A stretch of 64,000 bases of DNA. Source: Huaxiibacter chinensis (lineage in GTDB: Bacteria; Pseudomonadota; Gammaproteobacteria; Enterobacterales; Enterobacteriaceae). The position numbers and the translations under genes are program-made. Location of the stretch: positions 16,074-80,073 of the forward strand of contig NZ_JAJVHF010000016.1 of the NCBI RefSeq assembly GCF_022171985.1, given 5' to 3'. Shown piece after piece: positions 40,417 to 51,409 of this stretch; positions within the stretch are counted from its first letter, which is position 1, and each line of letters opens with the position of its first letter. Below the pieces are notes generated by a model. It did not search any database, was not told the DNA's origin, and worked only from the letters and a program-made list of their open reading frames with translations.

Positions 40417-41543
40417 AGCGATACCCGATTGTGTTTAAGTGCATGCAAAATACGGCTGCAAGCCTGTCCATCACCATATGGATTATGGGCTCGGCTCATG
40501 GCCTCATATTCATTTTCGTCGTGAAGCAGGCGGGTGACTTCCTCAACGATACGGCGTGTATCCGTACCGACCAGGCGTACCGTCCCCGCTTTAACGGCCT
40601 CGGGACGCTCGGTGGTTTCACGCATCACCAGTACGGGCTTACCTAATGAAGGTGCCTCTTCCTGGATGCCGCCGGAGTCGGTCAGGATTAACCAGGCATG
40701 ATTCATCAACCAGACAAAAGGCAAATAATCCTGCGGCTCAATGAGAACCACATTGTCGACGTGGCCCAAAATGCGGTTAACCGGCTCGCTGACGTTTGGA
40801 TTTAAATGAACCGGATAGACAATCTGCACATCTTTGTTTTGTGCTGCGATCTCTGCGAGGGCATGGCAGATTTGCTCAAAGCCGCGACCAAAGCTTTCGC
40901 GGCGGTGGCCCGTTACCAGAATCAATTTCTTATCACGGGCGAGGAACGGGTAGCGCGCCTCCAGATCTGCGCGCAGCGTATCACTGCTTATCACGCGATC
41001 GCGCACCCAGATCAGCGCGTCAATCACCGTATTGCCCGTGACGAATATTTTGTTATCGGCGATATTTTCACGCAGTAAGTTTTGACGTGAGTTCTCGGTA
41101 GGGGCGAAGTGGTACATCGCCAGATGCCCGGTCAACGTACGGTTGGCCTCTTCCGGCCAGGGGGAGTAAAGATCGCCCGTGCGTAAGCCCGCTTCAACGT
41201 GCCCGACGGGAATACGCTGATAGAACGAGGCCAGACTTGTCGCAATGGTCGTTGTGGTATCACCATGAACCAACACCACGTCTGGCTTAAAGGACTCCAG
41301 AATAGGCTTTAGCCCTTCCAGAATACGGCAGGTAATTTCGGTCAGCCCTTGTCCCGGCTTCATAATATTAAGATCGTAATCCGGGACAATGGAAAAGAGA
41401 GTTAAGACCTGATCAAGCATCTCCCGATGCTGCGCGGTGACGCAAACTTTTGCTTCAAAGTCAGGGTCATTTGCCAGCGCATGAACCAGAGGCGCCATCT
41501 TGATGGCTTCCGGCCTTGTGCCAAAGACGGTAAGTACTTTCAC
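40413..41543 (-). CDS. wecB: UDP-N-acetylglucosamine 2-epimerase WecB (RffE)
   Basis: 376 residues. It converts UDP-GlcNAc to UDP-ManNAc for ECA. Family features are [14 protein letters not shown] at the N-terminus, [26 protein letters not shown] and [14 protein letters not shown]. It is 58 bp downstream of wzzE, with a stable hairpin in the gap. Confidence 0.97.
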   Translation of the reverse strand: MKVLTVFGTRPEAIKMAPLVHALANDPDFEAKVCVTAQHREMLDQVLTLFSIVPDYDLNIMKPGQGLTEITCRILEGLKPILESFKPDVVLVHGDTTTTIATSLASFYQRIPVGHVEAGLRTGDLYSPWPEEANRTLTGHLAMYHFAPTENSRQNLLRENIADNKIFVTGNTVIDALIWVRDRVISSDTLRADLEARYPFLARDKKLILVTGHRRESFGRGFEQICHALAEIAAQNKDVQIVYPVHLNPNVSEPVNRILGHVDNVVLIEPQDYLPFVWLMNHAWLILTDSGGIQEEAPSLGKPVLVMRETTERPEAVKAGTVRLVGTDTRRIVEEVTRLLHDENEYEAMSRAHNPYGDGQACSRILHALKHNRVSL

Positions 41544-41562
41544 ATCGATTCTCTTCGATTAG

Positions 41563-41588
41563 ACGGTGAAGGCCGCAGCCTTCACCGT
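41563..41588 (-). other. perfect 11-bp hairpin between wzzE and wecB
   Basis: ACGGTGAAGGC (41563-41573) and GCCTTCACCGT (41578-41588) pair perfectly around a 4-nt loop. On the minus strand it lies 13 bp after the wzzE stop and about 20 nt before the wecB start. There is no T tract. It could shield upstream mRNA or set relative expression of wzzE and wecB. Confidence 0.7.
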
Positions 41589-41601
41589 AGACGGCGTTCT
41601 T

Positions 41602-42651
41602 TTAGTGTGTACGACGACGCGTTAACGCGACACCTGCGCCAATCAGTGCACCCACGATCCCCCACATAATCATCAGGAATGCGCGACGTGGACTATCGCG
41701 TTTTACAGGTTCTTCAGGCGTTCGCAAATAACGATAGGTCTGAAAACGTGGATCCAGCGTTGGACCGACGTTAAGCGTGTTAAGCATCGCCCGGTTCTGG
41801 TCATAATCAATGTCAAAGTCAGGGCCAACGGCCTGCAGGTTTTCCAGACGCGCCTGCAGCATTGGGCGGCCCAGCAGGAACATTTCAGAATCAGGCAGCT
41901 CGTCTGCCGGGACATCCGTTTCACTGCGAGAAATGTTGCGCTGCTCAGCGATTTTCAGCGCCTGCTCAATGTTATGTACGCGACGGGAGAAGATCGCCTT
42001 CGCCACCTCTTCCTGCCGTTTGACCTGCGCCTTCATCTGAATGGTGCGTGCAGCCCAGGCCCCTTTTAACTCGTCATTCTGATGACTCGCAGCGCGCTGG
42101 CTGGCAAAAGCCACATACTGACGCAACAGATTGTTCGCGTCGGGCGCGGTTTCGGCTATCAGCTTGATACTGTCGTTGACGTTACGCAGCGCATCACCGG
42201 GCATAAACTGGATATTGTTAATCATATCGTCCAGCAGAGCCGCATCCGCTTTGCTGTTGCCGACCATGCGTTGCTTGTAATAATCGGTCTGGAGCCAAAA
42301 ATCACGACGCGTATCCCAGGAGGCCAGCTGCATAATGAACTCTTTGTAAGATTCGTCCATTACAGAGGGCTGATCGGTAGACGCCAGGTTGGCCTTAATG
42401 TCGAGGTTACGCAGGAACTGCTGCTGCGAGTAAAAACCGCCGAGCATATTCACCGTTGGCCGGTCCGTTATTGCTGTCGCGCTCCACTCTTGTTTTGCAA
42501 AAAAAGTATACGCCAGCGCTAAAAGCGCAAACCCCAGCGCGATCCCCGCAATCCAAAGTTTGCCCGCCCATAACACTCGAAACAAACCACGAATATCCAG
42601 CTCATTCTCAGTTACCACTGATTTCGCTCCCGCCAACGGTTGAGTCATCAC
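41602..42651 (-). CDS. wzzE: ECA chain-length regulator WzzE
   Basis: 349 residues. Polysaccharide co-polymerase with transmembrane helices near residues 31-51 and 325-343 flanking a periplasmic helical domain. The C-terminal proline-rich RTPEEPVKRDSPRRAF motif before the second helix is typical of Wzz proteins. It sets modal length of polymeric ECA together with WzyE. It lies 10 bp after wecA. Confidence 0.95.
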   Translation of the reverse strand: MMTQPLAGAKSVVTENELDIRGLFRVLWAGKLWIAGIALGFALLALAYTFFAKQEWSATAITDRPTVNMLGGFYSQQQFLRNLDIKANLASTDQPSVMDESYKEFIMQLASWDTRRDFWLQTDYYKQRMVGNSKADAALLDDMINNIQFMPGDALRNVNDSIKLIAETAPDANNLLRQYVAFASQRAASHQNDELKGAWAARTIQMKAQVKRQEEVAKAIFSRRVHNIEQALKIAEQRNISRSETDVPADELPDSEMFLLGRPMLQARLENLQAVGPDFDIDYDQNRAMLNTLNVGPTLDPRFQTYRYLRTPEEPVKRDSPRRAFLMIMWGIVGALIGAGVALTRRRTH

Positions 42652-42661
42652 ATTCCCGGTT

Positions 42662-43765
42662 TTATTTAGTTAATGTTGGATTTTTACCACTGTTCCTACG
42701 CATCCTGCGTTTGATTCGTTTGATAAAGCGCGCGACTTTCCATGCGCGTTTAATGCAGTAGCCATACAGGAAGAATGCTAGCAAGAATAATACCAACATG
42801 ACCCATTCAGGAACTAAATGAGAATATTCTGCAGCCACACCGATGCCAGCGAGCAGAGCGGCGGCAAGGGTGATGAGGACGAATGCCTGACGGGAAGTAA
42901 AGCCTGCGCGCATGATCAGATGATGAATATGCTGGCGGTCAGGAGAGAAAGGACTCATCCCTTTGCGCAGACGGCGATACATAATCGCCACCATATCCAT
43001 AAGCGGGATCGCAATAATCCACAGCGCCGTCACCGGGCTGATTGGGTGAGTTTTACCCTGGGTGGTTTCGAGCAGGATCCAGATTACCGTAAAGCCGATC
43101 AGCGTGCTGCCGGCATCGCCCATAAAGACCTTATAGCGACGGCCTAAAACACCGAGGTTCAGGAAGATATAAGGCAGGATGGCGGCAATCATAGCGAAGC
43201 ACCACATTGAGAGGCTGTACTGACCATCGAACCATAAAATGATGCCAATCGCGCCGAAGGAGACCGAGGAAAGGCCGCCCAGCAGGCCATCTATCCCATC
43301 GACCATGTTAAAGGCATTGATCGCAGCCCAGACGGCAAAGAGCGTCAGGAAGAAGCCGAAGGGGCCAAGCACCATTTCCCAGGTACCAAAAATATAACCC
43401 AGGCTACTCAGATACAGTTTACCGACCACCATCATAATAATGCCGATGGCCGCCTGAACCGCCGCACGGAATTTCACACTGATATCAAAGCGATCGTCGA
43501 GAGCCCCCACCAGCACCAGTACACCCGCACAGGCGAGGTAAAGTGCAGCATGAGGAATGTAATAATCCGCAATGCCAAAGGTGAAACAGATACCTGCGTA
43601 AACGGAGATGCCCCCGACCAGCGGGATCAATCCCTGATGGCGTTTACGAAAGTTAGGCTTGTCCACTAACCCGACTCTTTTTGCCACTTTACGCGCAATG
43701 AATAAAAAACAAGTAGTGAATAAAAAAATACTGATTAATTCAGTAACCGCAGTGAGTAGATTCAC
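42662..43765 (-). CDS. wecA: undecaprenyl-phosphate GlcNAc-1-phosphate transferase WecA (Rfe)
   Basis: 367 residues from a GTG at 43765-43763 (reading MNLLTAVTELISIFLF), which aligns with the E. coli start; TTG codons upstream add residues not seen in the family. About 11 transmembrane helices. The family's aspartate motifs ALDDRFD, NMVDGIDGL and FMGDAGS and the HIHH motif are present. It starts ECA and, in many strains, O-antigen lipid carriers. First gene of the ECA operon. Confidence 0.95.
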   Translation of the reverse strand: MNLLTAVTELISIFLFTTCFLFIARKVAKRVGLVDKPNFRKRHQGLIPLVGGISVYAGICFTFGIADYYIPHAALYLACAGVLVLVGALDDRFDISVKFRAAVQAAIGIIMMVVGKLYLSSLGYIFGTWEMVLGPFGFFLTLFAVWAAINAFNMVDGIDGLLGGLSSVSFGAIGIILWFDGQYSLSMWCFAMIAAILPYIFLNLGVLGRRYKVFMGDAGSTLIGFTVIWILLETTQGKTHPISPVTALWIIAIPLMDMVAIMYRRLRKGMSPFSPDRQHIHHLIMRAGFTSRQAFVLITLAAALLAGIGVAAEYSHLVPEWVMLVLFLLAFFLYGYCIKRAWKVARFIKRIKRRMRRNSGKNPTLTK

Positions 43766-43955
43766 AATGGATGCTCTCAACAAATGTTAGTCCCGGAAGT
43801 ATAACCATCAAGGTACTGCTCATGAAGGAATAAAGCAGCCCTGATACAACTCCCTTTGCATGTTTTTCAATCAATTAATGGACTGACTGTGCAAACGTTC
43901 ACATTGTCGCACCGACTGGCCAAAAATGGGAGTCTATGACTAAAGGGTATGATCC

Positions 43956-43989
43956 AAAAATAAAAAACGCCACGTAAAAACGTGGCGTT
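43956..43989 (-). terminator. intrinsic terminator of rho
   Basis: AACGCCACG (43967-43975) and CGTGGCGTT (43981-43989) form a 9-bp stem, followed on the minus strand by TTTTTTATTTTT. It lies 17 bp after the rho stop. The 190 bp from here to wecA presumably hold the ECA operon promoter; I see no gene there. Confidence 0.9.
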
Positions 43990-44006
43990 TGCTGGGTTTA
44001 TTTGTA

Positions 44007-45266
44007 TTACGAGCGTTTCATCATGTCGAAGAATTCATCGTTCGTTTTGGTCATCGCCAGCTTGTTAATGAGGAACTCCATTGCGTCGATTTCGCCCATT
44101 GGGTGAATGATCTTACGCAGAATCCACATTTTTTGCAGCTCTTCCTGGGTGGTGAGCAGCTCTTCTTTACGCGTACCGGAACGGTTGTAATCGATTGCCG
44201 GGAAGACACGCTTCTCAGCAATTTTACGCGCCAGATGAAGCTCCATGTTACCGGTGCCTTTAAACTCTTCGTAGATAACTTCATCCATTTTAGAGCCGGT
44301 ATCCACCAGCGCGGTCGCGATGATAGTCAGGCTGCCGCCCTCTTCCACATTACGTGCCGCGCCGAAGAAACGTTTTGGACGATGCAAGGCGTTCGCATCC
44401 ACACCACCGGTCAGTACTTTACCAGAGGCCGGAACCACGGTGTTGTACGCACGCGCCAGACGGGTAATGGAGTCGAGCAGGATGATAACGTCTTTCTTGT
44501 GCTCAACCAGGCGCTTGGCTTTCTCGATAACCATTTCAGCCACCTGAACGTGGCGAGAGGCGGGTTCATCAAAGGTAGAAGCAACCACTTCACCTTTGAC
44601 CAGACGCTGCATCTCGGTCACTTCTTCAGGACGTTCGTCAATCAGCAACACCATCAACACGCAGTCAGGGTGGTTATAGGCAATGCTCTGCGCAATGTTC
44701 TGCAGCAGCATGGTTTTACCCGCTTTAGGCGGTGCCACAATCAGACCACGTTGACCACGACCAATTGGGGAGGCCAGATCCAGAACGCGAGCGGTGAGGT
44801 CTTCGGTAGAACCGTTACCACGCTCCATGCGCAGGCGGGAGTTCGCGTGCAGCGGCGTTAAGTTTTCGAACAGGATCTTATTGCGCGAGTTTTCCGGCTT
44901 ATCGTAGTTAACTTCGTTAACTTTCAGCAGCGCAAAGTAGCGTTCACCCTCTTTAGGAGGACGAATCTTACCTGAAATGGTGTCACCAGTGCGGAGGTTG
45001 AAACGGCGGATTTGGCTAGGGGATACGTAGATGTCATCAGGACCGGCGAGGTAGGAGCTGTCTGCAGAACGGAGGAAACCAAATCCGTCTTGCAATATCT
45101 CCAGGACGCCGTCGCCAAAGATATCTTCGCCACTCTTTGCGTGCTGCTTCAGGATGGCAAAAATAATGTCCTGCTTGCGCATACGAGCCTGGTTTTCAAG
45201 GCCCATGTTTTCGCCGAGAGTAATCAGCTCAGAAACCGGCGTATTCTTTAATTCGGTAAGATTCAT
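44007..45266 (-). CDS. rho: transcription termination factor Rho
   Basis: 419 residues, identical in length to E. coli Rho. An N-terminal RNA-binding cold-shock-like domain ([14 protein letters not shown]) is followed by a RecA-type ATPase with Walker A APPKAGKT (K181, K184) and Walker [10 protein letters not shown]. The Q and R loops needed for translocation lie in the second half. It forms a hexamer that terminates transcription at rut sites. Its leader region is long and autoregulated in E. coli. Confidence 0.99.
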   Translation of the reverse strand: MNLTELKNTPVSELITLGENMGLENQARMRKQDIIFAILKQHAKSGEDIFGDGVLEILQDGFGFLRSADSSYLAGPDDIYVSPSQIRRFNLRTGDTISGKIRPPKEGERYFALLKVNEVNYDKPENSRNKILFENLTPLHANSRLRMERGNGSTEDLTARVLDLASPIGRGQRGLIVAPPKAGKTMLLQNIAQSIAYNHPDCVLMVLLIDERPEEVTEMQRLVKGEVVASTFDEPASRHVQVAEMVIEKAKRLVEHKKDVIILLDSITRLARAYNTVVPASGKVLTGGVDANALHRPKRFFGAARNVEEGGSLTIIATALVDTGSKMDEVIYEEFKGTGNMELHLARKIAEKRVFPAIDYNRSGTRKEELLTTQEELQKMWILRKIIHPMGEIDAMEFLINKLAMTKTNDEFFDMMKRS

Positions 45267-45352
45267 AATGGTGTGGGTTCTTAAACTCGGGGTAAATCTC
45301 GAACTTAATTTGTGAATGGTATGGAAGGGTCATCCATGCCTGTTAGCGGCCA

Positions 45353-45425
45353 TCAACTCATGTCTGTTCGCTGTCTGGTCACAGGGAAAGAACGCAGATC
45401 TGAAACGACAAGACGGATTGAGTGA
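45353..45425 (-). pseudogene. rhoL: remnant of the rhoL leader ORF
   Basis: On the minus strand, SLNPSCRF followed by RSAF is encoded in one frame, and PVTRQRTDMS-stop in another frame immediately after. Together these match the body of the E. coli rhoL leader peptide as I know it, but with a one-base shift between them. No ATG precedes; an in-frame TAG lies 15 nt upstream. The rest of the 341-bp rho-trxA gap (45267-45607) holds the rho promoter/leader and no other gene. Confidence 0.5.
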
Positions 45426-45607
45426 CAAGCCCGGAATCTAGCAACTTCACGCACTGTTTATGACAACAAAGGGAAGTATCGGGTAAAACAAGATTCAAAC
45501 AACAAGGTATGTTTAAAACGAAGTCATAGCTAACTTAGCACGACTAAAGCCGGGCGTCCAGAGATCCAGGTGAATTCGGAATTCCAGACGCCGCAGGCTG
45601 AGAAACC

Positions 45608-45937
45608 TTACGCCAGATTCGCGTCAAGGAACTCTTTCAGCTGACCTTTAGACAGCGCGCCCACTTTGGTCGCTGCCACTTCGCCGTTTTTGAACAGCAG
45701 TAAGGTTGGGATGCCACGGATGCCGTATTTTGGCGCGGTGCCCGGGTTCTGGTCGATGTTCAGCTTGGCAACGGTCAGTTTGCCCTGATATTCGTCGGCG
45801 ATTTCATCCAGAATCGGAGCGATCATTTTGCAAGGACCACACCATTCAGCCCAGAAATCGACGAGGGTCAGCCCGTCAGCTTTAAGTACGTCCGTGTCAA
45901 AACTATCGTCAGTCAGGTGAATAATTTTATCGCTCAT
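45608..45937 (-). CDS. trxA: thioredoxin 1
   Basis: 109 residues from the ATG at 45937-45935 ([14 protein letters not shown]), preceded by GGAG; an upstream start adds 25 residues with no similarity. The redox-active site is WCGPCK (C33, C36) and the cis-proline lies in GIPTLLLF. It reduces ribonucleotide reductase, methionine sulfoxide reductases and others. Divergent from rhlB. Confidence 0.99.
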   Translation of the reverse strand: MSDKIIHLTDDSFDTDVLKADGLTLVDFWAEWCGPCKMIAPILDEIADEYQGKLTVAKLNIDQNPGTAPKYGIRGIPTLLLFKNGEVAATKVGALSKGQLKEFLDANLA

Positions 45938-46081
45938 ATATAACTCCACAGGAATAAGCCTGGTACGTTGGTTTCGTCTCCACCAACGACGTGTTGATGT
46001 CGCATTAACCAACTAAAGGTTGACTTTATTTCACCGGATACGCTTTCGTAAAGCAATAGTAAGCTGATATTCTACCACACT

Positions 46082-47347
46082 ATGAGCAAAACACATTTAA
46101 CAGAACAGAAGTTTTCCGACTTCGCCCTGCACCCAAAAGTGATCGAAGCCCTTGAAACTAAAGGGTTTCATAACTGCACGCCCATACAGGCCCTCGCACT
46201 GCCGCTTACGCTGGCTGGTCGCGATGTTGCAGGGCAGGCGCAAACCGGTACTGGCAAAACGATGGCGTTTTTGACGTCAACGTTTCATTATTTACTTTCT
46301 CATCCAGCAATGGCTGACCGAAAAGTTAACCAACCGCGCGCGCTGATCATGGCGCCAACGCGAGAACTTGCGGTGCAAATCCATGCTGACGCTGAGCCTC
46401 TGGCACAGACGACCGGTCTGAAGCTGGGTCTGGCGTATGGCGGCGATGGCTACGACAAACAGCTTAAAGTGCTGGAAAGCGGTGTTGATATCCTGATTGG
46501 CACCACGGGCCGTCTTATCGATTACGCCAAGCAAAACCATATTAACCTTGGCGCCATTCAGGTTGTCGTTCTCGATGAAGCGGACCGTATGTACGATCTG
46601 GGCTTCATTAAGGATATCCGCTGGTTGTTCCGTCGTATGCCTCCGACCACGCAGCGTCTGAACATGCTGTTCTCGGCCACGCTCTCTTATCGCGTCCGCG
46701 AACTGGCGTTTGAACAAATGAACAACGCTGAATACGTTGAAGTTGAGCCAGAACAGAAAACCGGCCACCGTATTAAAGAAGAGCTTTTCTACCCGTCTAA
46801 CGAAGAGAAAATGCGTCTTCTGCAAACGCTCATCGAAGAAGAGTGGCCCGATCGCGCCATCATCTTCGCCAATACCAAGCACCGTTGCGAAGACATCTGG
46901 GGCCATCTGGCAGCAGACGGTCACCGCGTAGGTTTGCTGACCGGTGACGTGGCACAGAAGAAACGTCTGCGGATCCTGGAAGAGTTCACCCGTGGCGATT
47001 TAGATATTCTGGTCGCAACCGATGTGGCTGCACGCGGCCTGCATATTCCTGCCGTGACCCACGTATTCAACTACGATCTGCCTGACGATTGCGAAGATTA
47101 CGTACACCGTATTGGCCGTACCGGCCGTGCCGGGGCGAGCGGACACTCAATCAGTCTTGCCTGTGAAGAGTATGCGCTGAATCTTCCTGCTATCGAGACC
47201 TACATTGGTCACTCGATTCCGCAGAGCAAATACAATCCGGAAGCATTGTTGAGCGAACTGCCGCCACCTAAGCGACTGACCCGCGCCCGCTCCGGCAACG
47301 GCCCGCGTCGTACTGGCGCACCGCGTAATCGTCGTCGTTCCGGTTAA
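46082..47347 (+). CDS. rhlB: ATP-dependent RNA helicase RhlB
   Basis: 421 residues. DEAD-box helicase of the RNA degradosome. Q motif at FHNCTPIQ, Walker A AQTGTGKT (K59), DEAD ([13 protein letters not shown]), SAT (LFSATLS) and HRIGRTGR are all visible. The basic C-terminal tail ([19 protein letters not shown]) binds RNA and RNase E. The gap to gppA is filled by an ERIC element. Confidence 0.98.
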   Translation: MSKTHLTEQKFSDFALHPKVIEALETKGFHNCTPIQALALPLTLAGRDVAGQAQTGTGKTMAFLTSTFHYLLSHPAMADRKVNQPRALIMAPTRELAVQIHADAEPLAQTTGLKLGLAYGGDGYDKQLKVLESGVDILIGTTGRLIDYAKQNHINLGAIQVVVLDEADRMYDLGFIKDIRWLFRRMPPTTQRLNMLFSATLSYRVRELAFEQMNNAEYVEVEPEQKTGHRIKEELFYPSNEEKMRLLQTLIEEEWPDRAIIFANTKHRCEDIWGHLAADGHRVGLLTGDVAQKKRLRILEEFTRGDLDILVATDVAARGLHIPAVTHVFNYDLPDDCEDYVHRIGRTGRAGASGHSISLACEEYALNLPAIETYIGHSIPQSKYNPEALLSELPPPKRLTRARSGNGPRRTGAPRNRRRSG

Positions 47348-47364
47348 CTCAATATGCCCGACAC

Positions 47365-47480
47365 GCTGTCGTTTAGGGTGCGTCGAGGCGGCAAGAGTGT
47401 GAATCTCCAGGCGCTTACGTCAGTAAGTGGCTGGGGCACGCAGACGAGGCAGCTTGAAGGATGAAGGGTATGAGTTCCAC
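47365..47480. repeat. ERIC (IRU) element reaching into the gppA start
   Basis: Blocks matching the ERIC consensus as I know it are GGCGGCAAG, GTGAATCTCCAGGCGCTTAC, CAGTAAGTGGCTGGGGC, and GGCAGCTTGAAGGATGAAGGGTATGA. The part between GAGCGAGGGCAGCCAACGC and CTGCAGC is shortened. The last block contains the gppA ribosome site and start codon. Confidence 0.85.
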
Positions 47481-48951
47481 CTCGCTTTATGCAGCAATCG
47501 ATCTCGGCTCGAACAGTTTTCATATGCTGGTCGTGCGCGAGGTGGCAGGGAGTATTCAAACCCTGTCACGCATTAAGCGTAAGGTCCGTCTCGCGGCGGG
47601 TCTGAGTCCGGACAATCATCTCTCCCCTGAGGCCATGGAACGTGGCTGGCAATGTTTACGTCTGTTTGCTGAACGTTTGCAGGATATCCCGCATAATCAA
47701 ATCCGCGTGGTGGCGACGGCCACGTTACGTCTGGCCGTTAATGCCGCCGATTTTATCGCCAAAGCGCAGGAAATTCTGGGCTGTCCTGTCCAGGTCATTA
47801 GCGGTGAAGAAGAAGCTCGCCTGATTTATCAGGGTGTGGCGCATACCACCGGCGGTGACGATCGACGTCTGGTGGTGGATATCGGCGGGGCAAGCACTGA
47901 ACTGGTGACGGGGACGGGGGCGCAGGCAACTTCGTTGTTTAGTCTCTCGATGGGCTGCGTCACCTGGCTTGAGCGTTACTTTACCGACCGCAATCTCGCC
48001 CAGGAAAACTTCGACGACGCTGAGCGTGCGGCCCGAGACGTGTTGCGCCCCGTCATGGACGAGCTGCAATATCACGGCTGGAAAATCTGCGTCGGCGCGT
48101 CGGGCACCGTTCAGGCGCTTCAGGAAATCATGATGGCGCAGGGGATGGACGAGCGGATTACGCTGGCCAAACTCCAGCAGCTAAAGCAACGTGCCATTCA
48201 GTGTGGACGGCTTGAAGAGCTCGAGATCGAAGGGCTGACCCTTGAACGGGCGCTCGTGTTCCCAAGCGGCCTGGCGATTCTTATTGCCATTTTCTCTGAG
48301 TTAAATATTCGCTGTATGACCTTATCCGGCGGCGCACTGCGCGAAGGTCTGGTCTATGGCATGCTGCATCTGGCGGTGGATCAGGACATTCGCAGTCGGA
48401 CGCTGCGTAACGTTCAGCGTCGGTTTATGGTCGATGCGGATCAAGCTCATCGCGTGGCGCAACTGGCGTCCCATTTCGCCGATCAGGTGAAAGAGAGCTG
48501 GGATCTGGAGCCTTTAAGTCGCGATCTTCTGCTGAGCGCCTGCGCTTTACATGAAGTGGGCTTAAGCATCGATTTTAAACAAGCGCCTGCCCATGCGGCT
48601 TATCTGGTGCGTCATCTCGACCTGCCCGGCTTTACACCGGCGCAGAAAAAATTACTCGCGACGCTGCTTCTGAATCAGACCAGTACGGTCGATCTCTCCT
48701 CTTTGCATCAACAAAACGCCGTGCCTCCACGCGTGGCCGAGCATCTGTGTCGTCTGTTACGTCTGGCCATTCTCTTTGCCAGCCGACGCCGGGATGATTT
48801 GTTGCCCGCCATCACGTTGACGGTAGACAACGAAAACCTCACGCTCACGCTGCCTGAAAAATGGCTTGATCTCCACCCGCTGGGCGCTGAGCTGATTGAA
48901 CAAGAGTGCCAGTGGCAAAGCTATGTCCACTGGGTTTTAGAGGTAAAATAG
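47470..48951 (+). CDS. gppA: guanosine-5'-triphosphate,3'-diphosphate pyrophosphatase
   Basis: About 493 residues from the ATG at 47470 ([20 protein letters not shown]), which has GAAGG 9 nt upstream; an ATG three codons earlier sits directly on that ribosome site. Ppx/GppA fold with the first phosphate loop [14 protein letters not shown] and second [10 protein letters not shown], and a C-terminal HD-like domain. It converts pppGpp to ppGpp and can degrade polyphosphate. Convergent with rep (5-bp gap). Confidence 0.95.
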   Translation: MSSTSLYAAIDLGSNSFHMLVVREVAGSIQTLSRIKRKVRLAAGLSPDNHLSPEAMERGWQCLRLFAERLQDIPHNQIRVVATATLRLAVNAADFIAKAQEILGCPVQVISGEEEARLIYQGVAHTTGGDDRRLVVDIGGASTELVTGTGAQATSLFSLSMGCVTWLERYFTDRNLAQENFDDAERAARDVLRPVMDELQYHGWKICVGASGTVQALQEIMMAQGMDERITLAKLQQLKQRAIQCGRLEELEIEGLTLERALVFPSGLAILIAIFSELNIRCMTLSGGALREGLVYGMLHLAVDQDIRSRTLRNVQRRFMVDADQAHRVAQLASHFADQVKESWDLEPLSRDLLLSACALHEVGLSIDFKQAPAHAAYLVRHLDLPGFTPAQKKLLATLLLNQTSTVDLSSLHQQNAVPPRVAEHLCRLLRLAILFASRRRDDLLPAITLTVDNENLTLTLPEKWLDLHPLGAELIEQECQWQSYVHWVLEVK

Positions 48952-48956
48952 TTCCG

Positions 48957-50978
48957 TCACTTCTCTTTGGCTTTCGCCAGCATGGCACGAATATTCGCCA
49001 CGTTGGCTTGCCCTTTGTGCATACGCTCTTCAGGCGTAATGACCTTTCGCTCCTGCTCCCAGATCAAATCATCCTGAGGCAGTTCCAGCAGGAAACGGCT
49101 CGGTTCAGGACGAACAAGTTCCCCGTACTGACGACGTTCCTTACACATCGTAAAGGTCAGTTCTTTCTGGGCGCGCGTAATGCCGACATAGGCCAGGCGA
49201 CGTTCTTCGTCGACATTGTCTTCATCAATGCTGCTCTGATGAGGCAGCAGCCCCTCTTCCATGCCGACCAGGAACACATAGGGGAACTCCAGACCCTTAG
49301 AGGCATGGAGGGTCATCAACTGAACCTGATCCGCTTCTTCTTCGCTTTCGCCGCGCTCCATCATGTCGCGCAAGGTGAAGCGGGTGACCACCTGCGTCAG
49401 CGTCATCGGTTCGTCAATGTCCGACCCTTCAAGCATCTCCGTCATCCAGGTAAAAAGCTGGTTAACGTTTTTCATACGCATTTCTGCGGCTTTCGGACTG
49501 GCAGAGGTTTCATACAGCCAGGATTCGTAATCGATACCTCGGATCAGATCGCGTACGGCCACGACGGGCTCACGCTCTGCCATTCGCTGGATTTCCGCCA
49601 GCCACTGGGTAAAACGGGTCAGCGAATCGTATCCACGTCCGGTCAGCGTCTGGCTTAATCCCAGATCAAAGCTGGCGGTAAACATGCTTTTATTTCGCGT
49701 CATCGCCCATTCACCCAGCTTTTGCAGCGTCGCCGGGCCAATTTCCCTTTTTGGCGTGTTCACGATCCGTAAAAACGCGCTGTCATCATCAGGGTTGGTC
49801 AGCACGCGCAGGTAAGCGAGCAGGTCTTTGATTTCAGGTCGCGAAAAGAATGAGGTTCCGCCCGAAATTTTGTACGGGATGCGGTTTTGCATCAGCATCT
49901 TTTCAAAAACGCGGGACTGGTGGTTACCGCGATACAGGATCGCATAATCTTTATAGTCGGTTTTGTTGACGAAGTGATGGGCAATCAACTCCCCTGCGAC
50001 CCGCTCGGCTTCGTGTTCCTCGTTATTGGCATTAAGGACCTTGAGTTCCGTACCATAACCCAGCTCGGAAAAGAGGCGTTTTTCAAAGACGTGCGGGTTA
50101 TTCGCAATCAGAATATTGGCTGCTTTCAGGATGCGGCCGGACGATCGATAGTTCTGCTCCAGCTTAACCACCTGGAGCGCGGGGAAATCTTTGCTCAGCA
50201 GCACCAGGTTTTGCGGACGCGCGCCGCGCCAGGAGTAAATCGACTGGTCATCATCCCCCACCACCGTAAAGCGCGCGCGCTGACCAACCAGCAGTTTCAC
50301 CAGCTCATACTGGCTGGTGTTAGTGTCCTGATACTCATCCACCAGCAGATAGCGGATCTTATTTTGCCAGCGTTCACGCACCTCTTCATTGCGCTGTAAA
50401 AGCAGCGTGGGCAATAAAATCAGATCGTCAAAATCGAGAACGTTGCAGGCTTTCAGGTGATCGTCATACAGACTGTAACAGTGGGCGAAGATCCTCTCGC
50501 GTTCGCCTTTCGCGCTCGCCGCCGCCTGCGCTGGCGACATCAGATCGTTCTTCCAGTTAGAGATCGTCGAGATCAGCTGCTGGAGAATGAGTTTGTCGTC
50601 TTCGAGGCGACCTTCGGTGAGCTCTTTGAGCAAGGCGACCTGATCGGTATCGTCAAAAAGCGAGAAATTCGATTTCATCCCCAGCGCGGCATATTCACGC
50701 TTGATGATGTCCAGCCCCAGTGTGTGGAAGGTCGAAATCATCAGCCCACGCGCCTCTTTGCGTCCCAGCGTTTGCCCGACGCGCTCTTTCATTTCACGTG
50801 CCGCTTTGTTCGTAAAGGTCACCGCCGCGATATGGCGAGCTTGATACCCGCAGCCGCGAATAAGGTGAGCAATCTTGTTAGTGATGACGCGTGTTTTACC
50901 GGATCCCGCCCCTGCCAGCACCAGGCATGGTCCGGTGACAAATTCGACGGCTTGTTGTTGTCCGGGGTTCAAACGCAT
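48957..50978 (-). CDS. rep: ATP-dependent DNA helicase Rep
   Basis: 673 residues from the ATG at 50978-50976 ([11 protein letters not shown]), the E. coli length; a TTG 15 nt upstream is open. Superfamily 1 3'-5' helicase with Walker A AGAGSGKT (K28), [20 protein letters not shown] and VGITRA. It is an accessory replicative helicase that clears proteins ahead of the fork with DnaB. It is a paralogue of uvrD about 30 kb away. Confidence 0.98.
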   Translation of the reverse strand: MRLNPGQQQAVEFVTGPCLVLAGAGSGKTRVITNKIAHLIRGCGYQARHIAAVTFTNKAAREMKERVGQTLGRKEARGLMISTFHTLGLDIIKREYAALGMKSNFSLFDDTDQVALLKELTEGRLEDDKLILQQLISTISNWKNDLMSPAQAAASAKGERERIFAHCYSLYDDHLKACNVLDFDDLILLPTLLLQRNEEVRERWQNKIRYLLVDEYQDTNTSQYELVKLLVGQRARFTVVGDDDQSIYSWRGARPQNLVLLSKDFPALQVVKLEQNYRSSGRILKAANILIANNPHVFEKRLFSELGYGTELKVLNANNEEHEAERVAGELIAHHFVNKTDYKDYAILYRGNHQSRVFEKMLMQNRIPYKISGGTSFFSRPEIKDLLAYLRVLTNPDDDSAFLRIVNTPKREIGPATLQKLGEWAMTRNKSMFTASFDLGLSQTLTGRGYDSLTRFTQWLAEIQRMAEREPVVAVRDLIRGIDYESWLYETSASPKAAEMRMKNVNQLFTWMTEMLEGSDIDEPMTLTQVVTRFTLRDMMERGESEEEADQVQLMTLHASKGLEFPYVFLVGMEEGLLPHQSSIDEDNVDEERRLAYVGITRAQKELTFTMCKERRQYGELVRPEPSRFLLELPQDDLIWEQERKVITPEERMHKGQANVANIRAMLAKAKEK

Positions 50979-50980
50979 AA

Positions 50981-51346
<366 letters not shown>

Positions 51347-51349
51347 CAA

Positions 51350-51376
51350 CAAGGCCTTCTCTGAGAGAAGGCCTTG
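51350..51376. terminator. hairpin between convergent ppiC and ilvC
   Basis: CAAGGCCTTCTC (51350-51361) and GAGAAGGCCTTG (51365-51376) form a 12-bp perfect stem with a 3-nt loop. T richness on either side is modest. It lies 4 bp after the ppiC stop and could serve both genes. Confidence 0.7.
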
Positions 51377-51409
51377 AACGTTTAGTCAGGGCATCAGCCC
51401 GCCCGGGTA

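Noticed and set aside
45938..46012. N-terminal extension of trxA by 25 residues
   Set aside because: The extension is unlike any thioredoxin, and the internal ATG at 45937 has GGAG and the conserved MSDKII start.
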